From: Ignavibacteria bacterium RIFOXYB12_FULL_35_14
GTDB taxonomy: Bacteria; Bacteroidota; Ignavibacteria; Ignavibacteriales; Ignavibacteriaceae
Length of the DNA stretch: 64,000 bases
Assembly (NCBI GenBank): GCA_001803045.1
Contig: MHAR01000048.1
Coordinates: forward strand, 1 to 64,000
Direction: 5' to 3'
Below the pieces are notes generated by a model that saw nothing but the letters and a program-made list of their open reading frames with translations, had not been told where the DNA came from and made no database searches. The translations under genes were made by a program, and so were the position numbers. Within the stretch, counting starts at the first letter, position 1. Every line of letters begins with the position of its first letter. Shown here piece after piece: positions 15,014 to 24,603 of the stretch.

Positions 15014-16923
15014 TTCACTGTCCCTCTGATAGGTAGAAGGATTGTAAACGTGCTGCCTTTGCCTTCCTGGATCTTCACAAGAATCACGCCGCCATGTTCG
15101 CTGACCACCCTTTTTGCAAGTGTTAATCCTAAACCGGTTCCATCGGTTTTTGTTGTAAAAAACGGATCGAAGATTCGAGCGAGATTCACAGGAGTGATGC
15201 CGCATCCGTTATCACTGATTTCGATAGTGATCACCTTCTCACCTTGTTTCAACTCGATGTAATTGCCAATTTTTGGAAAGAGATGGTACTCGGTGAGCGA
15301 AACACGAAGAGTTTCAGGGAGTATCAGTGGAGCTGTTTTGATTTTAACAATTCCATTGCCTTCGGTAACAGCCTGAGTAGCGTTCAGCAAAAGATTGATG
15401 ATGACCTCCTTGATACTTGCAGCATCAATAGTAAGGCGTGGGAGACTGGGAGCGAGATCCTCAACCAGAGAGATTTGTTTTCTCTCAAACTGATGGCGTG
15501 AGAATATGACACTTTCCATCACAATTTGATTAACATCCTGCATACTGAATTGCATTTCTTGAGGTCGTGCGAAATTCAGCAGCTCGTTGACGATTCCTTC
15601 CAATCGATACAGAGAACTCATTGCTACTCTGATAGATTCTTTTTCCTTGCGGTTTTTCAGCTTGTTCGACTCGGTAAAATACTGGAGAATGAGTTTAATA
15701 GAAGTCAGTGAGTTCCGCACCTCGTGCGCAATGACCGCAGCCAGTTCGCCGACAGCGGTTGCTTTTTCAGCCCGCACCATCTGATCCTGTAATCGCTTAC
15801 GCTCTGTAATATCGGTGATAATTTCAAGAATGGCATCGATCTGTCCATTATGCTTTATTGGAACCGCAGTATACTCAAAACAGATATTACTTTTATCCAG
15901 CTCGAGCAGGTGATTTTCAATATGTCCAGATGTGAGTGCTCTTCGTGACGGACACTGCTGAAGGGACGTGCCGTAATCTGTGCAAAGATTGCATATCTTA
16001 CCGTTGACATTTGTAGGGGAGTTCCGCGTTATTTTCCAATACGCAGCGCTAACTGATTGAATGCAAAGATTCCTATCCAGTAAAATCAATGCGCTGGGGA
16101 CACTGTCGAGAATGACCTGCAACTTGTTTTTTTCTTCTTCCAGTTCACGTGTCCTTTCCTTCACCATTTCCTCTAATTTCGTCCGGATTGAAAGCTCAAG
16201 TTGTTCTTTGAGCTTCCGCTCCTTCGTGAGAAATTTGTCCCCGCGCCTGGTGATAAACGATACAATCCCAATATGTGCTATGATAATCAGTAACGAAAAA
16301 AGTATGACGAGGTCACGGAGTGAAGAAATCTGGCTATAGATCATCGTCACATCCTGGTAAATTTCGAATGAACCTACAATTTCTCCTTCGTACTTCAAAT
16401 CAGAATCCATTTTGCGTAGAGGAATGTATGTCTCAAGGAAATCAACGGGGTGTGTATCATACACAATGTCGGGCTCTTCATGAGCAAGTTCCAGGCTCGA
16501 TACCAGCTCACCTTGTAATGCCCTTAGGAGTTTCAGATTCTTTGGTGTCGATTCACCAATGATTTCAGGATTCGTGCTGTAAATGAGTACAGTCTTCCGA
16601 TTGAAAATATTTATCTTTATTACTTCAAGATGTTCAAGAAATCTTCCGGCGATCTCGTCAAGGACTTTGAACTGAGTTGAATCCTTCGGGTTATATGTCT
16701 CGGGAGTCTTTTGATATGGAAGAAAAAAATGTTGATAGAGTTCGTGATTGAGATTTTTTGCTATTGCAACAGAATAACGTTCTGCCGATCCGATAAGGTA
16801 TTTTTTTCCCGTATAGTAAAATAGCATACCACCAACTGTAACAAGCGCAATAACCACAAGGATATATTTGACGGCAATGTACCTGAAGAGACTAAAATTA
16901 CCATCCGCTGGTGAGATATTCAT
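15010..16923 (-). CDS. Membrane sensor histidine kinase with PAS domain
   Basis: About 637 residues. Two membrane helices (~20-40 and ~205-228) enclose a periplasmic sensor of about 165 residues; then a coiled linker, a PAS domain with an unusual cysteine cluster (CNLCTDYGTSLQQC), the dimerisation box with phospho-His (AHEVRNSLTS) and the ATPase domain (NLLLNATQAV, DNGCGI, GTGLGL). Overlaps the NtrC gene by 4 bases, so the two form one unit. The PAS cysteines could bind a cofactor or sense redox state (inference). A GTG five codons upstream (16938) is an alternative start. Confidence 0.92.
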   Translation of the reverse strand: MNISPADGNFSLFRYIAVKYILVVIALVTVGGMLFYYTGKKYLIGSAERYSVAIAKNLNHELYQHFFLPYQKTPETYNPKDSTQFKVLDEIAGRFLEHLEVIKINIFNRKTVLIYSTNPEIIGESTPKNLKLLRALQGELVSSLELAHEEPDIVYDTHPVDFLETYIPLRKMDSDLKYEGEIVGSFEIYQDVTMIYSQISSLRDLVILFSLLIIIAHIGIVSFITRRGDKFLTKERKLKEQLELSIRTKLEEMVKERTRELEEEKNKLQVILDSVPSALILLDRNLCIQSVSAAYWKITRNSPTNVNGKICNLCTDYGTSLQQCPSRRALTSGHIENHLLELDKSNICFEYTAVPIKHNGQIDAILEIITDITERKRLQDQMVRAEKATAVGELAAVIAHEVRNSLTSIKLILQYFTESNKLKNRKEKESIRVAMSSLYRLEGIVNELLNFARPQEMQFSMQDVNQIVMESVIFSRHQFERKQISLVEDLAPSLPRLTIDAASIKEVIINLLLNATQAVTEGNGIVKIKTAPLILPETLRVSLTEYHLFPKIGNYIELKQGEKVITIEISDNGCGITPVNLARIFDPFFTTKTDGTGLGLTLAKRVVSEHGGVILVKIQEGKGSTFTILLPIRGTVK

Positions 16924-17041
16924 ATTCTTAGTTACCACGTTGAGATTCTCTCATTGTACATACGAGGTCAAGTTATCGAATTCAATTAAAATTTGCAAAG
17001 CGAAAAATATACAATACCCGAGACATCTGAAAAATAGAGTT

Positions 17042-17117
17042 TTTTGTATCGCGATGACCTTTACCGAGTTTTTTAGCGTTCAACCAGGTGAGTTAGTAGC
17101 ATCGTAGCGATACAAAA
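17042..17117. repeat. Inverted repeat upstream of the sensor kinase
   Basis: TTTTGTATCGC (17042-17052) and GCGATACAAAA (17107-17117) are perfect 11-bp inverse arms; GATG/CATC extend the stem with a small bulge, loop about 45 bases. Reading the minus strand there is no U-run after it, so a simple terminator is unlikely. It could be a regulatory hairpin or the ends of a tiny mobile element. Confidence 0.5.
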
Positions 17118-17171
17118 TTTGTTCTTCTGATGGGCAATCCATCTTCTGAACTTTGTAGGTGGTCTTTACCA

Positions 17172-17618
17172 TTAACTTACCCAACTGACTTTTAACTCAT
17201 TTCCTCTCTTTGCTTTGGCGGACATTTTATATCTCCATAAGAGCAAAAAACACAACAAGTATCTGGTTCCGCTTTCAAAAGCTCTCCACACGCAGTGCAT
17301 TGATAAAAGTGAACACAAGCGTTCTCCGGCATAATTTCTTCCCTCAAAAAGTGGTATATCTGCAAAAGCAGTAAACGGTTTTACGATATGAACTACTGAT
17401 TCTTTTCCTTCGGAAGTTACTTTAAATATTTTTACGGTACCTTTCAGTAAGATAAAAAAACCTTGATAATAATCACCTTCAGAAAAAATAAATTCATGCT
17501 TAGCAAATTTTTTTATTGTACTTATTGTAGAAATTTCTCTCAACTGCTCAATGCTTAGTTCTGAAAAGAGCGGAATTTCTCGAAGTGTCTTATGAGATTC
17601 TAATTCTGTAATCTTCAT
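17172..17618 (-). pseudogene. Truncated Crp/Fnr-type cyclic-nucleotide-binding protein, chimeric 3' end
   Basis: The first ~90 residues are a cNMP-binding domain (FKILLKG-like GFFILLKGTVKIFK, KPFTAFADIPLFEG), typical of Crp/Fnr regulators. After PLFEG at about 17340 the homology stops: the rest of the sensor domain and the helix-turn-helix are missing and the frame reads nonsense over another gene's tail (17192-17332). No DNA-binding domain remains. It follows yihY by about 40 bases, so it may be the native neighbour of yihY, cut by the island. Confidence 0.8.
17192..17332 (-). pseudogene. C-terminal fragment of a GDCCVxC-type zinc-ribbon protein
   Basis: In a different frame from the Crp remnant, the minus strand encodes 46 residues: MPENACVHFYQCTACGELL, then PDTCCVFCSYGDIKCPP. 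This is the C-terminal two thirds of the small GDCCVxC-domain family, whose members carry a first CPxC knuckle just upstream; here that N-terminus is replaced by Crp sequence. The family Gly-Asp is Asp-Thr in this copy. The fragment starts at an internal Met and is probably not functional. Confidence 0.7.
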
Positions 17619-17657
17619 TATAAATCTAGGTTTCCAAGAATTTTATAAAATAATAGC

Positions 17658-18665
17658 TTATTCTATCGAAGGACGATTTTCCGGCTGAACATGTTTGTCA
17701 GCCATACGTTCCCGCAATCTTTCATCGTAAAGCTTACCTATTTCAGCACCAATTATGAATACGATTGACGCATAGAAAATCCAGAAAGCTACAACAACCA
17801 CTAAAGCATACGCACCATAAATTTTTCCGAAAGCAGCAAAGTTGTAAATGTAAAATCCAAAAAGCTGCTTTGCCGTTTCCCAAAGAACTGCAGCCCAAAA
17901 TGCTCCGACAAATGCAGCTTTCTTACCAATTTTTTTCTTAGGAACTACTAAGTAAAGAATTGAGAAAAGAACGAAGATTAATAGAAGTGAAATGATTGAC
18001 AAGATTATATCTTCAACAATACCGGATTGTAGAAATTGGATGCTGTAAATTTTATTTGCTGCTTGACGAAGAACATTGAACACAGGCATTAATATTGTCG
18101 TTACAAAAAATATGAGAATGGCAAGCATTACAAGAGCAAAATCTTTTAGCTTGGCAAGAAGAACCGGTTCCTCGGTTTCAAGCTGAAAAATGGTGTTAAG
18201 AATTGTCCTCATACTACTGAATAATCCGCTTGCTGCAAACAGTAAACCGAAAGCACCGATAATTCCCGCAATGGTTTTGTATTGTATCACCTCGCTTATT
18301 CGGGCAAAAATAATTTTCTTAACGAACTCAGCATACTGGTAATAAGGAATTACTGTTTCAATCAGCAAGTTAATTTGATATTGCATGTAAGTGGAATCAA
18401 GGACTGATCCAAGCACCGAGAAAATGATGAGCACGAAAGGAACTATACAAATGAATATTGAGAATGCTAATCCACCTCCAAATAAAAAGATATGATGGTC
18501 ATCTATTCGTTGATAAAGACCGCCAAAATAATGGGAAGAAAAATCTTTTACCTTACGAAAAGACGGCGTAAGGTGAAGCAGAAAACGTAATTTCCGGAAC
18601 TGCTCATATGCAAGAGATCCTCTTACCCAGCTTATAAAATCATGTATGAACTTAAAATTAAGCAT
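17658..18665 (-). CDS. YihY/UPF0761 family inner-membrane protein
   Basis: 335 residues with six or so membrane helices and the family hallmarks ([11 protein letters not shown] near residue 75, [34 protein letters not shown]). Once annotated as ribonuclease BN or BrkB; real function unclear. The ATG overlaps the last 8 bases of purL, so they are cotranscribed. Part of a second, ~93% identical copy lies at 74-697 in the same orientation, flanking the cytochrome island. Confidence 0.93.
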   Translation of the reverse strand: MLNFKFIHDFISWVRGSLAYEQFRKLRFLLHLTPSFRKVKDFSSHYFGGLYQRIDDHHIFLFGGGLAFSIFICIVPFVLIIFSVLGSVLDSTYMQYQINLLIETVIPYYQYAEFVKKIIFARISEVIQYKTIAGIIGAFGLLFAASGLFSSMRTILNTIFQLETEEPVLLAKLKDFALVMLAILIFFVTTILMPVFNVLRQAANKIYSIQFLQSGIVEDIILSIISLLLIFVLFSILYLVVPKKKIGKKAAFVGAFWAAVLWETAKQLFGFYIYNFAAFGKIYGAYALVVVVAFWIFYASIVFIIGAEIGKLYDERLRERMADKHVQPENRPSIE

Positions 18666-20880
18666 TCATGATTCTTGGGATTGTGTCGTAATAAATTTCA
18701 GAAAGCTCTTTCAAATCCAGATTTATTTTATTGTTAATAATAAATTTCTCATTAGTAGTTTTTCCTAATAATGCGTGGTGCTGCTTCTTTTTGTTTAGGA
18801 TAGATTCAAACTCTTTTTGATTTGTTTCGTTTACGGAGATAATAATTCTTGATTGACTTTCAGAGAATAAAGAAAAATCTTCACGCGTTCTAATAGGAAT
18901 ATTAACTTCAGCACCGATAAAATTTTCCTCATTCATAATACAGCATTCTGCTAATGCACAAATGATTCCACCTTCAGAAACATCATGCGCTGATTCAATT
19001 AATTTATTTTTGATAAGAGCTAAAATTGTTTCATGAAGATTCAATTCCACCTGAAGATCTAAATGCGGGCAATCTCCTGCCACTTTATTATGAATCACTT
19101 TTAAATACTCGCTGCCTCCTAACTCTTCATAATCTTCTCCTAATACATAAATCAAATCATTGTGAGATTTGAAAAATGATGTGGTAACATTTGCCAATTT
19201 CTCTACAAGCCCTACCATTCCAATTGTCGGTGTTGGGTAAACAGCCGCATTCGGAGATTCATTATAAAAACTAACATTGCCTCCTGTTACAGGAGTATTA
19301 AAAAATCTGCAAGCTTCTCCCATTCCCTCAATAGCTTGACTGAATTGCCAATAATTTTCCGGCTTGTAAGGATTTCCAAAATTCAAGCAATTAGTTATAG
19401 CCAACGGAATACCTCCAGAACACACTATGTTCCGTGCTGATTCGGCAACTGCTATTTTTGTTCCTTCTTTAGGATTCAAATAAACATATCTGGAATTGCA
19501 ATCCGTTTTCATTGCGAGCGCTTTACCAGTATCCTTTATATGAATAACTGCAGCATCACAGCCGGGACCAACAATTGTGTTTGTTCGAACAGTTGAATCA
19601 TACTGCTCAAATACCCACTTTTTAGAAACGATGTTTGGTGAAGAAAATATTTTTTTAAATGTCTCAGCAAGATTTTTTGGTTGAGGTATTTTTTTAAAAT
19701 CGAATTTTCTAATTTCCTTTATATAAGTGGGTTCTTTAGTTTCTCTTACATAAACCGGTGCTCCCCCGCCAAGCACAAGTTCGAAAGAAGGAATAACAGC
19801 TTTCACCGCACCTTGATAACTAATATGTAGCAAGCCATCGTTAGTAACTTCACCAATTATTTCGCAATGAAGATCCCACTTCTCAAACACTTCCTTGACT
19901 TTATCTTCAAATCCCTTTTTAACAACACACAACATTCTTTCCTGACTTTCGGAGAGCATAATTTCGTAAGCTGTCATCCCCTTTTCACGTAGAGGGACCT
20001 TATCTAAATTTATATTCATACCAGATTTTCCCCTTGCACTCATTTCACTTGTTGAACAGGAAATTCCGGCCGCGCCCATATCTTGAATCCCAACTAACCA
20101 GCCATTTTTTATAATTTCTAATGATGCTTCCAATAAAAGTTTCTCAGTGAGCGGATCGCCGACTTGAACCGAAGGACGTTTCGCTTCCGACTTTTCAGAA
20201 ATTTCTTCTGAGGCAAAAGTTGCCCCGTGAATTCCATCTCTTCCAGTTGATGAACCGACAATCATAACCGGATTTCCTTCACCTTTTGCAATTGCCGAGG
20301 CAACATGTTCAGTATTAACTAATCCGACTGACATTGCGTTTACAAGCGGATTATCCTGGTACGATTCATCAAAATAAACTTCACCTGCAACGGTTGGTAT
20401 GCCGAGGCAATTTCCATAATCACCAATCCCGCGAACTACTCCATCAAACAAATAACGTGTTCTTGCATCATCAAGCGAACCAAATCTAAGCGAATCGAGG
20501 CAAGCAATTGGACGTGCACCCATTGTAAAAATATCACGCATAATTCCCCCAACCCCTGTTGCTGCTCCTTGGTAGGGTTCAACCGCTGATGGATGATTAT
20601 GACTTTCAATCTTAAAAGCCACTGCCAAACCGTCACCGATATCAACCAACCCTGCATTTTCTTCACCCGCTTCAACCAACAACCTTCCACCCGAGCGAGG
20701 CAAAGTTTTTAAAAGCTTAATTGAATTTTTATAGCTGCAATGCTCGCTCCACATTACACTAAAAATACCGAGCTCTGTGAAAGAAGGAATTCTTCCAAGA
20801 ATTTTTATTATTCGTTCGAATTCTTCATCAGTTAAACCATGCTCTAATGCTAATTCGTGAGTAACTTCAAGTTCCTGCAT
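18658..20880 (-). CDS. purL: Phosphoribosylformylglycinamidine synthase subunit PurL
   Basis: 740 residues, the size of the Bacillus-type PurL that works with separate PurQ and PurS, not the long single-chain enzyme. Early motifs [13 protein letters not shown] and [20 protein letters not shown] are the conserved ATP/FGAR site of the family, and [19 protein letters not shown] is also typical. It catalyses the fourth step of purine synthesis in the cytoplasm. Neither purQ nor purS is in the window. Downstream it overlaps yihY. Confidence 0.96.
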   Translation of the reverse strand: MQELEVTHELALEHGLTDEEFERIIKILGRIPSFTELGIFSVMWSEHCSYKNSIKLLKTLPRSGGRLLVEAGEENAGLVDIGDGLAVAFKIESHNHPSAVEPYQGAATGVGGIMRDIFTMGARPIACLDSLRFGSLDDARTRYLFDGVVRGIGDYGNCLGIPTVAGEVYFDESYQDNPLVNAMSVGLVNTEHVASAIAKGEGNPVMIVGSSTGRDGIHGATFASEEISEKSEAKRPSVQVGDPLTEKLLLEASLEIIKNGWLVGIQDMGAAGISCSTSEMSARGKSGMNINLDKVPLREKGMTAYEIMLSESQERMLCVVKKGFEDKVKEVFEKWDLHCEIIGEVTNDGLLHISYQGAVKAVIPSFELVLGGGAPVYVRETKEPTYIKEIRKFDFKKIPQPKNLAETFKKIFSSPNIVSKKWVFEQYDSTVRTNTIVGPGCDAAVIHIKDTGKALAMKTDCNSRYVYLNPKEGTKIAVAESARNIVCSGGIPLAITNCLNFGNPYKPENYWQFSQAIEGMGEACRFFNTPVTGGNVSFYNESPNAAVYPTPTIGMVGLVEKLANVTTSFFKSHNDLIYVLGEDYEELGGSEYLKVIHNKVAGDCPHLDLQVELNLHETILALIKNKLIESAHDVSEGGIICALAECCIMNEENFIGAEVNIPIRTREDFSLFSESQSRIIISVNETNQKEFESILNKKKQHHALLGKTTNEKFIINNKINLDLKELSEIYYDTIPRIMNA

Positions 20881-21139
20881 TAAAAAATCCGATAGCTAAA
20901 TTATGAAATGAGTTTGTTTTGATGGGCAAATATAATACTTATCTAATGGCTATTGAATAGATGAAGTTTATGGTTGGATTATCATAAATGGATCGATGAT
21001 ACCTTCATTCAAACAGAATCGAAAATGAACATGAGATCAACAAAATTATTGAGATTATTGATTACTCCTAATTGCGTTTGTTTTTATAGTGTAATTGGTA
21101 GAAAAGAAGGACTCAGAAATCATTTATTTCCTGAGAAAT

Positions 21140-21916
21140 TTAATTGACCAAATGTTCACTTAGTTCTTCATGTATATGTTTTTTTTCGAAAGCAGGCAGC
21201 GTATAGTTGAGAGAAACTATTACTTTGATTGTCCCACTTACTAATTCCAATTCCTGTTCCACATAATTTAAGAACTCATTCCAAAGTTTTGCCTCGTAGT
21301 AATTATCGATATTGGGAATAAAAATAAACGGAGTCGACCCGCTTTCAACTATACTTTTTGCATTATGAAATAGATACAATCCGAAGTCGAAGAATGCTGC
21401 GCCTAGCGGAGCTCTATCAATATAAAAATTTAGCTCATCAGCATATAAATCACGTCCGCAAACAACTATAGATATCTGCCTTACGGCAGTATCAACTGTT
21501 TGTTCACCTTCTGTTAGAGTATTATTATGGTTTGTGTCAATAATCTCCTTTAAATTAATCTGAGTTTCAACGAGACTAGACCATGAAGGTGTATTCGAAG
21601 TTCTGAAATCAATAACAATTAGCTTATCATCTGTAATAAGAGATTGATTAAGTAAATCATTTTCATCAACTCCTAATATTTTAAGCTCCCTATCCTTAAA
21701 GCCATTCATGTTAGATAAAAACGTAATCTCATTTGCGGTATGATTATGTTTTTCATTTCTGATCGACAATAACTCTAATCTTCTGTTATTAAAATTCAAA
21801 TGAAGATCAGCAATAAATTTTAATGCTTTGCAAGACAGAACTTGCTTGTAACTAAATGGAACTTTCATTTTTATGTCAACTACGCTGTAAATATTTTTTG
21901 TTGATGTACTAATCAT
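21140..21916 (-). CDS. Malate-synthase-like protein, truncated and lacking catalytic residues
   Basis: 258 residues, about half of malate synthase A. FFDFGLYLFHNAKSI, PFIFIPNIDNYYEAKLWN and SGTIKVIVSL align with the malate synthase A pattern (FDFGLYFFHNA, YFYLPK...EARLWN, GTIKATVLIET), and LKFIADLHLNFNNRRLELL with its N-terminus. But the FEDS motif reads FRTS, the RPRGWH Arg region reads VVCGRDLY, and the whole C-terminal half with the catalytic base is gone. The frame is open, so it may be a decayed relic or a new role. GAGGGA before ATG 21916 sets the start. Confidence 0.72.
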   Translation of the reverse strand: MISTSTKNIYSVVDIKMKVPFSYKQVLSCKALKFIADLHLNFNNRRLELLSIRNEKHNHTANEITFLSNMNGFKDRELKILGVDENDLLNQSLITDDKLIVIDFRTSNTPSWSSLVETQINLKEIIDTNHNNTLTEGEQTVDTAVRQISIVVCGRDLYADELNFYIDRAPLGAAFFDFGLYLFHNAKSIVESGSTPFIFIPNIDNYYEAKLWNEFLNYVEQELELVSGTIKVIVSLNYTLPAFEKKHIHEELSEHLVN

Positions 21917-22097
21917 TATTCCCTCGGTCAAAACTTTTTTATGTAATTAATTAAAAGAAGATTTGCCTAAAAGTATGCCACCAGCTCAACTTAATTATAG
22001 GAAAATTAACGGGTTCGTTGGGGAGAATTTATCTTAGTTTGAGATGAGAATAATCTCACTGCTTCAAAATACTACAAAGAATAAATGAACCAATCTT

Positions 22098-22787
22098 TTA
22101 AATGTTCAAGTACTCATTCCAAATTTGGTAGAGTTTGGCAGTAGCATTAACATCCTCTGCACAATATACGGCAATGTCCTTTATTCTTCCGGCTTCGTAA
22201 AGATTTTTAACTTCCATACCGGAAATTCCTTTGGATTTTGGCGATTCAACTCCAAATGCATTGCAATAAAAATCTAGATTGAACTTTCTAGTTGTAGCAT
22301 AAAAAGTAAATTGTTCCAATAAATCGATGTGATAGCTTGAATCAAATCTTTTTCCCATGAGATTTTTAGTTGGCCGAATTTTCAACATCGCCGATCGCAT
22401 CATCATGAAAGGAATATCAAAATTTCTTCCATTGAATGTTATAACCTGGTCGGTGAAATCAACTATTCTCCAGAAGGATTGGATCATATCCTTTTCGATT
22501 AATCCTTTGTAAGAAATATTTTTTTCTTCATTTACCCATTCTTCGGTTTCGCTGCTTTCATAATAAACGAAAGTTTTTTCTTTTTCCACATGATATATTC
22601 CTATTGCAATAGTTTTTGCAGTTAGCGGGTATAAGCTTAAATATCTGATGGCATCATCCCGCTTTTGAGATTTTTTATCTTCCTCAGTTTCTTTTTCAGA
22701 ATAGCGAAGTAAATATTCTTGCTGACTCTCTCTTAATGATTCGACCGGGTAAGCACACGTTTCAATATCGAAAATAATTCTTCGCAT
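22098..22787 (-). CDS. PolB-related 3'-5' exonuclease domain protein
   Basis: 229 residues, ribonuclease H-like fold. IFDIETCAYP at the N-terminus gives the DxE of Exo I, VITFNGRNFDIPFMM gives the Exo II Asp, and YCAEDVNATAKLY gives the Exo III Asp. This matches the stand-alone predicted 3'-5' exonucleases related to family B DNA polymerase (DNA_pol_B_exo2). Likely trims DNA 3' ends; partners unknown. It lies at the end of the fatty-acid operon, 125 bases after the thioesterase, with no evident functional link. Confidence 0.85.
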   Translation of the reverse strand: MRRIIFDIETCAYPVESLRESQQEYLLRYSEKETEEDKKSQKRDDAIRYLSLYPLTAKTIAIGIYHVEKEKTFVYYESSETEEWVNEEKNISYKGLIEKDMIQSFWRIVDFTDQVITFNGRNFDIPFMMMRSAMLKIRPTKNLMGKRFDSSYHIDLLEQFTFYATTRKFNLDFYCNAFGVESPKSKGISGMEVKNLYEAGRIKDIAVYCAEDVNATAKLYQIWNEYLNI

Positions 22788-22912
22788 AAATCACCTGCTT
22801 TGTTTTAAGTTATTTAAATATAAATAAATATTGTAATTGAATGATACTGGAAGAGAAAGAATTTTACAATTCCAGTCAACTTTTATGAAAGATAGATATG
22901 ACTTAGAAATAC

Positions 22913-23374
22913 TTATACAGATTTAAGAATTTCGACTTTCGATTCATAACTTAAAATTTTTTGATAAAATTCTTCAGGTAGAGCAATAGATTTTTTTAAA
23001 ATCGGATTAACGTGGACAAGAACGCCAGTACCTTCGGCAATGATAATTCCCGAGTCTAAATTCTCGATGATATGTTCGAACCCAAAGCTTGAATTTTTTA
23101 TGTAAGAAATTCTTGTGAACACTCGTAGTCTATCTTCGAATAACGCGGCTTTGAGATAATTAATTTCATTTCTTACCATATAAAATGTAGTGCCGTTAAG
23201 GCCGATTCCTTTTGTAGGAAGAATGCCAAGAGCTTTCGCATATTGAATTCTTGCTTGCTCAAAATAATTGAAATAAACTGCATTGTTTACAATGTGCAGC
23301 ATATCAACTTTGTCAAATGTTACAACAACATCATAAAAATGTTTAAAGTCTGGTTTATTTTTTGTGGGTCTCAT
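22913..23374 (-). CDS. Acyl-CoA thioesterase (4HBT hot-dog fold)
   Basis: 153 residues. VDMLHIVNNAVYFNYFEQAR is the 4-hydroxybenzoyl-CoA thioesterase-type active-site segment (Asp before the long helix). It hydrolyses acyl-CoA, probably relieving CoA shortage or removing dead-end intermediates of beta-oxidation. It begins 25 bases after the dehydrogenase/reductase upstream in the fad operon. A paralog is at 34269-34700. Substrate length cannot be told. Confidence 0.87.
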   Translation of the reverse strand: MRPTKNKPDFKHFYDVVVTFDKVDMLHIVNNAVYFNYFEQARIQYAKALGILPTKGIGLNGTTFYMVRNEINYLKAALFEDRLRVFTRISYIKNSSFGFEHIIENLDSGIIIAEGTGVLVHVNPILKKSIALPEEFYQKILSYESKVEILKSV

Positions 23375-23399
23375 TTAATAATCTCGATAATATTCTGAA

Positions 23400-24287
23400 T
23401 TAACTTCCCTTCACATTACGGACAATCTTTTCTATTTCATCCCACTTCTCATTTGGAATTGTTTGCAGAATATTGAACTGACCGGCACCATTTAACCACT
23501 CACCACCATCAATTGTAACAACTTCACCATTTACAAATGAAGAATAATCTGAAATCAAGTAAGCTGCTAAATTTGCAAGCTCTTGATGTTCACCAACGCG
23601 TTGAAGTGGAATTTTCTTTTTTAGATCAAATTTGTTTTGAAGATCGCCAGGCAATAATCTTTCCCAAGCGCCTTTGGTTGGAAAAAGTCCCGGTGCAATT
23701 GCATTAAAACGAATTCCATATTTTGCCCATTCAACAGAAAGTGAGCGTGTGATTGCAAGCACTCCGGCTTTAGCAGCAGCAGATGGAACTACAAATGCAG
23801 ATCCGGTCCACGCATACGTTGTCACAATGTTTAGCACAGTTGCTTTTTGTTTGTTCTCAATCCAATATTTTCCAAAGGCAAGTGTGCAGTTATAAGTTCC
23901 TTTCAATACAATATTGATGATTGTATCAAAAGCTTTGTTGGAAAGTCGTTCAGTTGGACTTATAAAATTTCCGGCTGCGTTATTCACTAAGACATCAACT
24001 TTCCCGAATTTTTCGATTGATGCTTTTAGTAAACCTTCTACTTGTTTAAAATCGGAAACATCACAAGCGAATGGAAAGACTTCATTCTTTGTTACATTAA
24101 AAATTTCTTCGGTTGTTTTTTGCAGCACCTTTAATTTACGACTTGTTATAATAAGCTTTGCTCCAAGCTCTAAAAAATATTTTCCCATGGCTTTACCAAG
24201 TCCCGTCCCGCCGCCGGTGATTAAAATTACTTTCCCTTCAAGGGAGCCTTCTTTGAGCATTGGTGAGTTGTAGTTTTGCTGTATCAT
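23400..24287 (-). CDS. SDR-family 2,4-dienoyl-CoA reductase-like enzyme
   Basis: 295 residues, Rossmann fold with ITGGGTGLGKAMG (NADPH site) and LVNNAAGNFISPTERLS. The catalytic Tyr-x3-Lys of ordinary SDRs reads S-x3-K (PSAAAKAG), as is normal for the dienoyl-CoA reductase branch (DECR), not a defect. Role: reduces 2,4-dienoyl-CoA so that unsaturated fatty acids can enter beta-oxidation. Fits the operon, which has every other step. The gap before it holds a MITE-like element and a palindromic repeat. Confidence 0.88.
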   Translation of the reverse strand: MIQQNYNSPMLKEGSLEGKVILITGGGTGLGKAMGKYFLELGAKLIITSRKLKVLQKTTEEIFNVTKNEVFPFACDVSDFKQVEGLLKASIEKFGKVDVLVNNAAGNFISPTERLSNKAFDTIINIVLKGTYNCTLAFGKYWIENKQKATVLNIVTTYAWTGSAFVVPSAAAKAGVLAITRSLSVEWAKYGIRFNAIAPGLFPTKGAWERLLPGDLQNKFDLKKKIPLQRVGEHQELANLAAYLISDYSSFVNGEVVTIDGGEWLNGAGQFNILQTIPNEKWDEIEKIVRNVKGS

Positions 24288-24318
24288 AATTTATTTATAT
24301 GCCTTTATCTTTTTTATT

Positions 24319-24440
24319 GAGGGTGACTAAAAAGTAATTATTCAATTAAAAAATCTGGAAAATCATTTAAAATCAGCGTCATTAGTGCATGCCACTATCT
24401 GGTTCTATTTGCTGATAAATTTTACTTTTTGGTCACCCTC
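24319..24440. mobile_element. MITE-like element, 122 bp with ~21-bp terminal inverted repeats
   Basis: Left end GAGGGTGACTAAAAAGTAAT; the right end, read inverted, is GAGGGTGACCAAAAAGTAAA: near-identical for about 20 bases. The interior is non-coding. No clear target-site duplication is visible, so the insertion may be old. It lies in the intergenic gap of the fad operon, between acyl-CoA dehydrogenase and the SDR. No full-length transposase with such ends is in the window. Confidence 0.7.
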
Positions 24441-24517
24441 GGTTTCCTTTTTTTATTTCATAACTACAAAATTGAATATTTAGGATTTTCCGTGTAACAT
24501 ACTATATTTTTTATTTA

Positions 24518-24597
24518 AACCTCGCAGAGGTTGTATTGTTGCAGGCAACTGCGAGAAATATCCTATTTAATCCTCGTAAAGGATTTACAATTTCTAA
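24518..24597. repeat. Two-palindrome intergenic repeat, copy 1
   Basis: AACCTCGCAGAGGTTGTATT (palindrome A) is followed about 50 bases later by AATCCTCGTAAAGGATTTAC (palindrome B). The same A...B order and spacing recur at 26681-26757 and 33933-33999. It looks like a REPIN/BIME-type element. Confidence 0.7.
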
Positions 24598-24603
24598 AAC
24601 AAT

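Noticed and set aside
17042-17117. Rho-independent terminator
   Set aside because: On the minus strand the stem is followed by A-rich sequence, not U-rich, and the loop is very long.
23776-23795. Defective active site in the SDR (Ser instead of Tyr)
   Set aside because: The dienoyl-CoA reductase branch normally has S-x3-K at this position, so it is expected and not a mutation.
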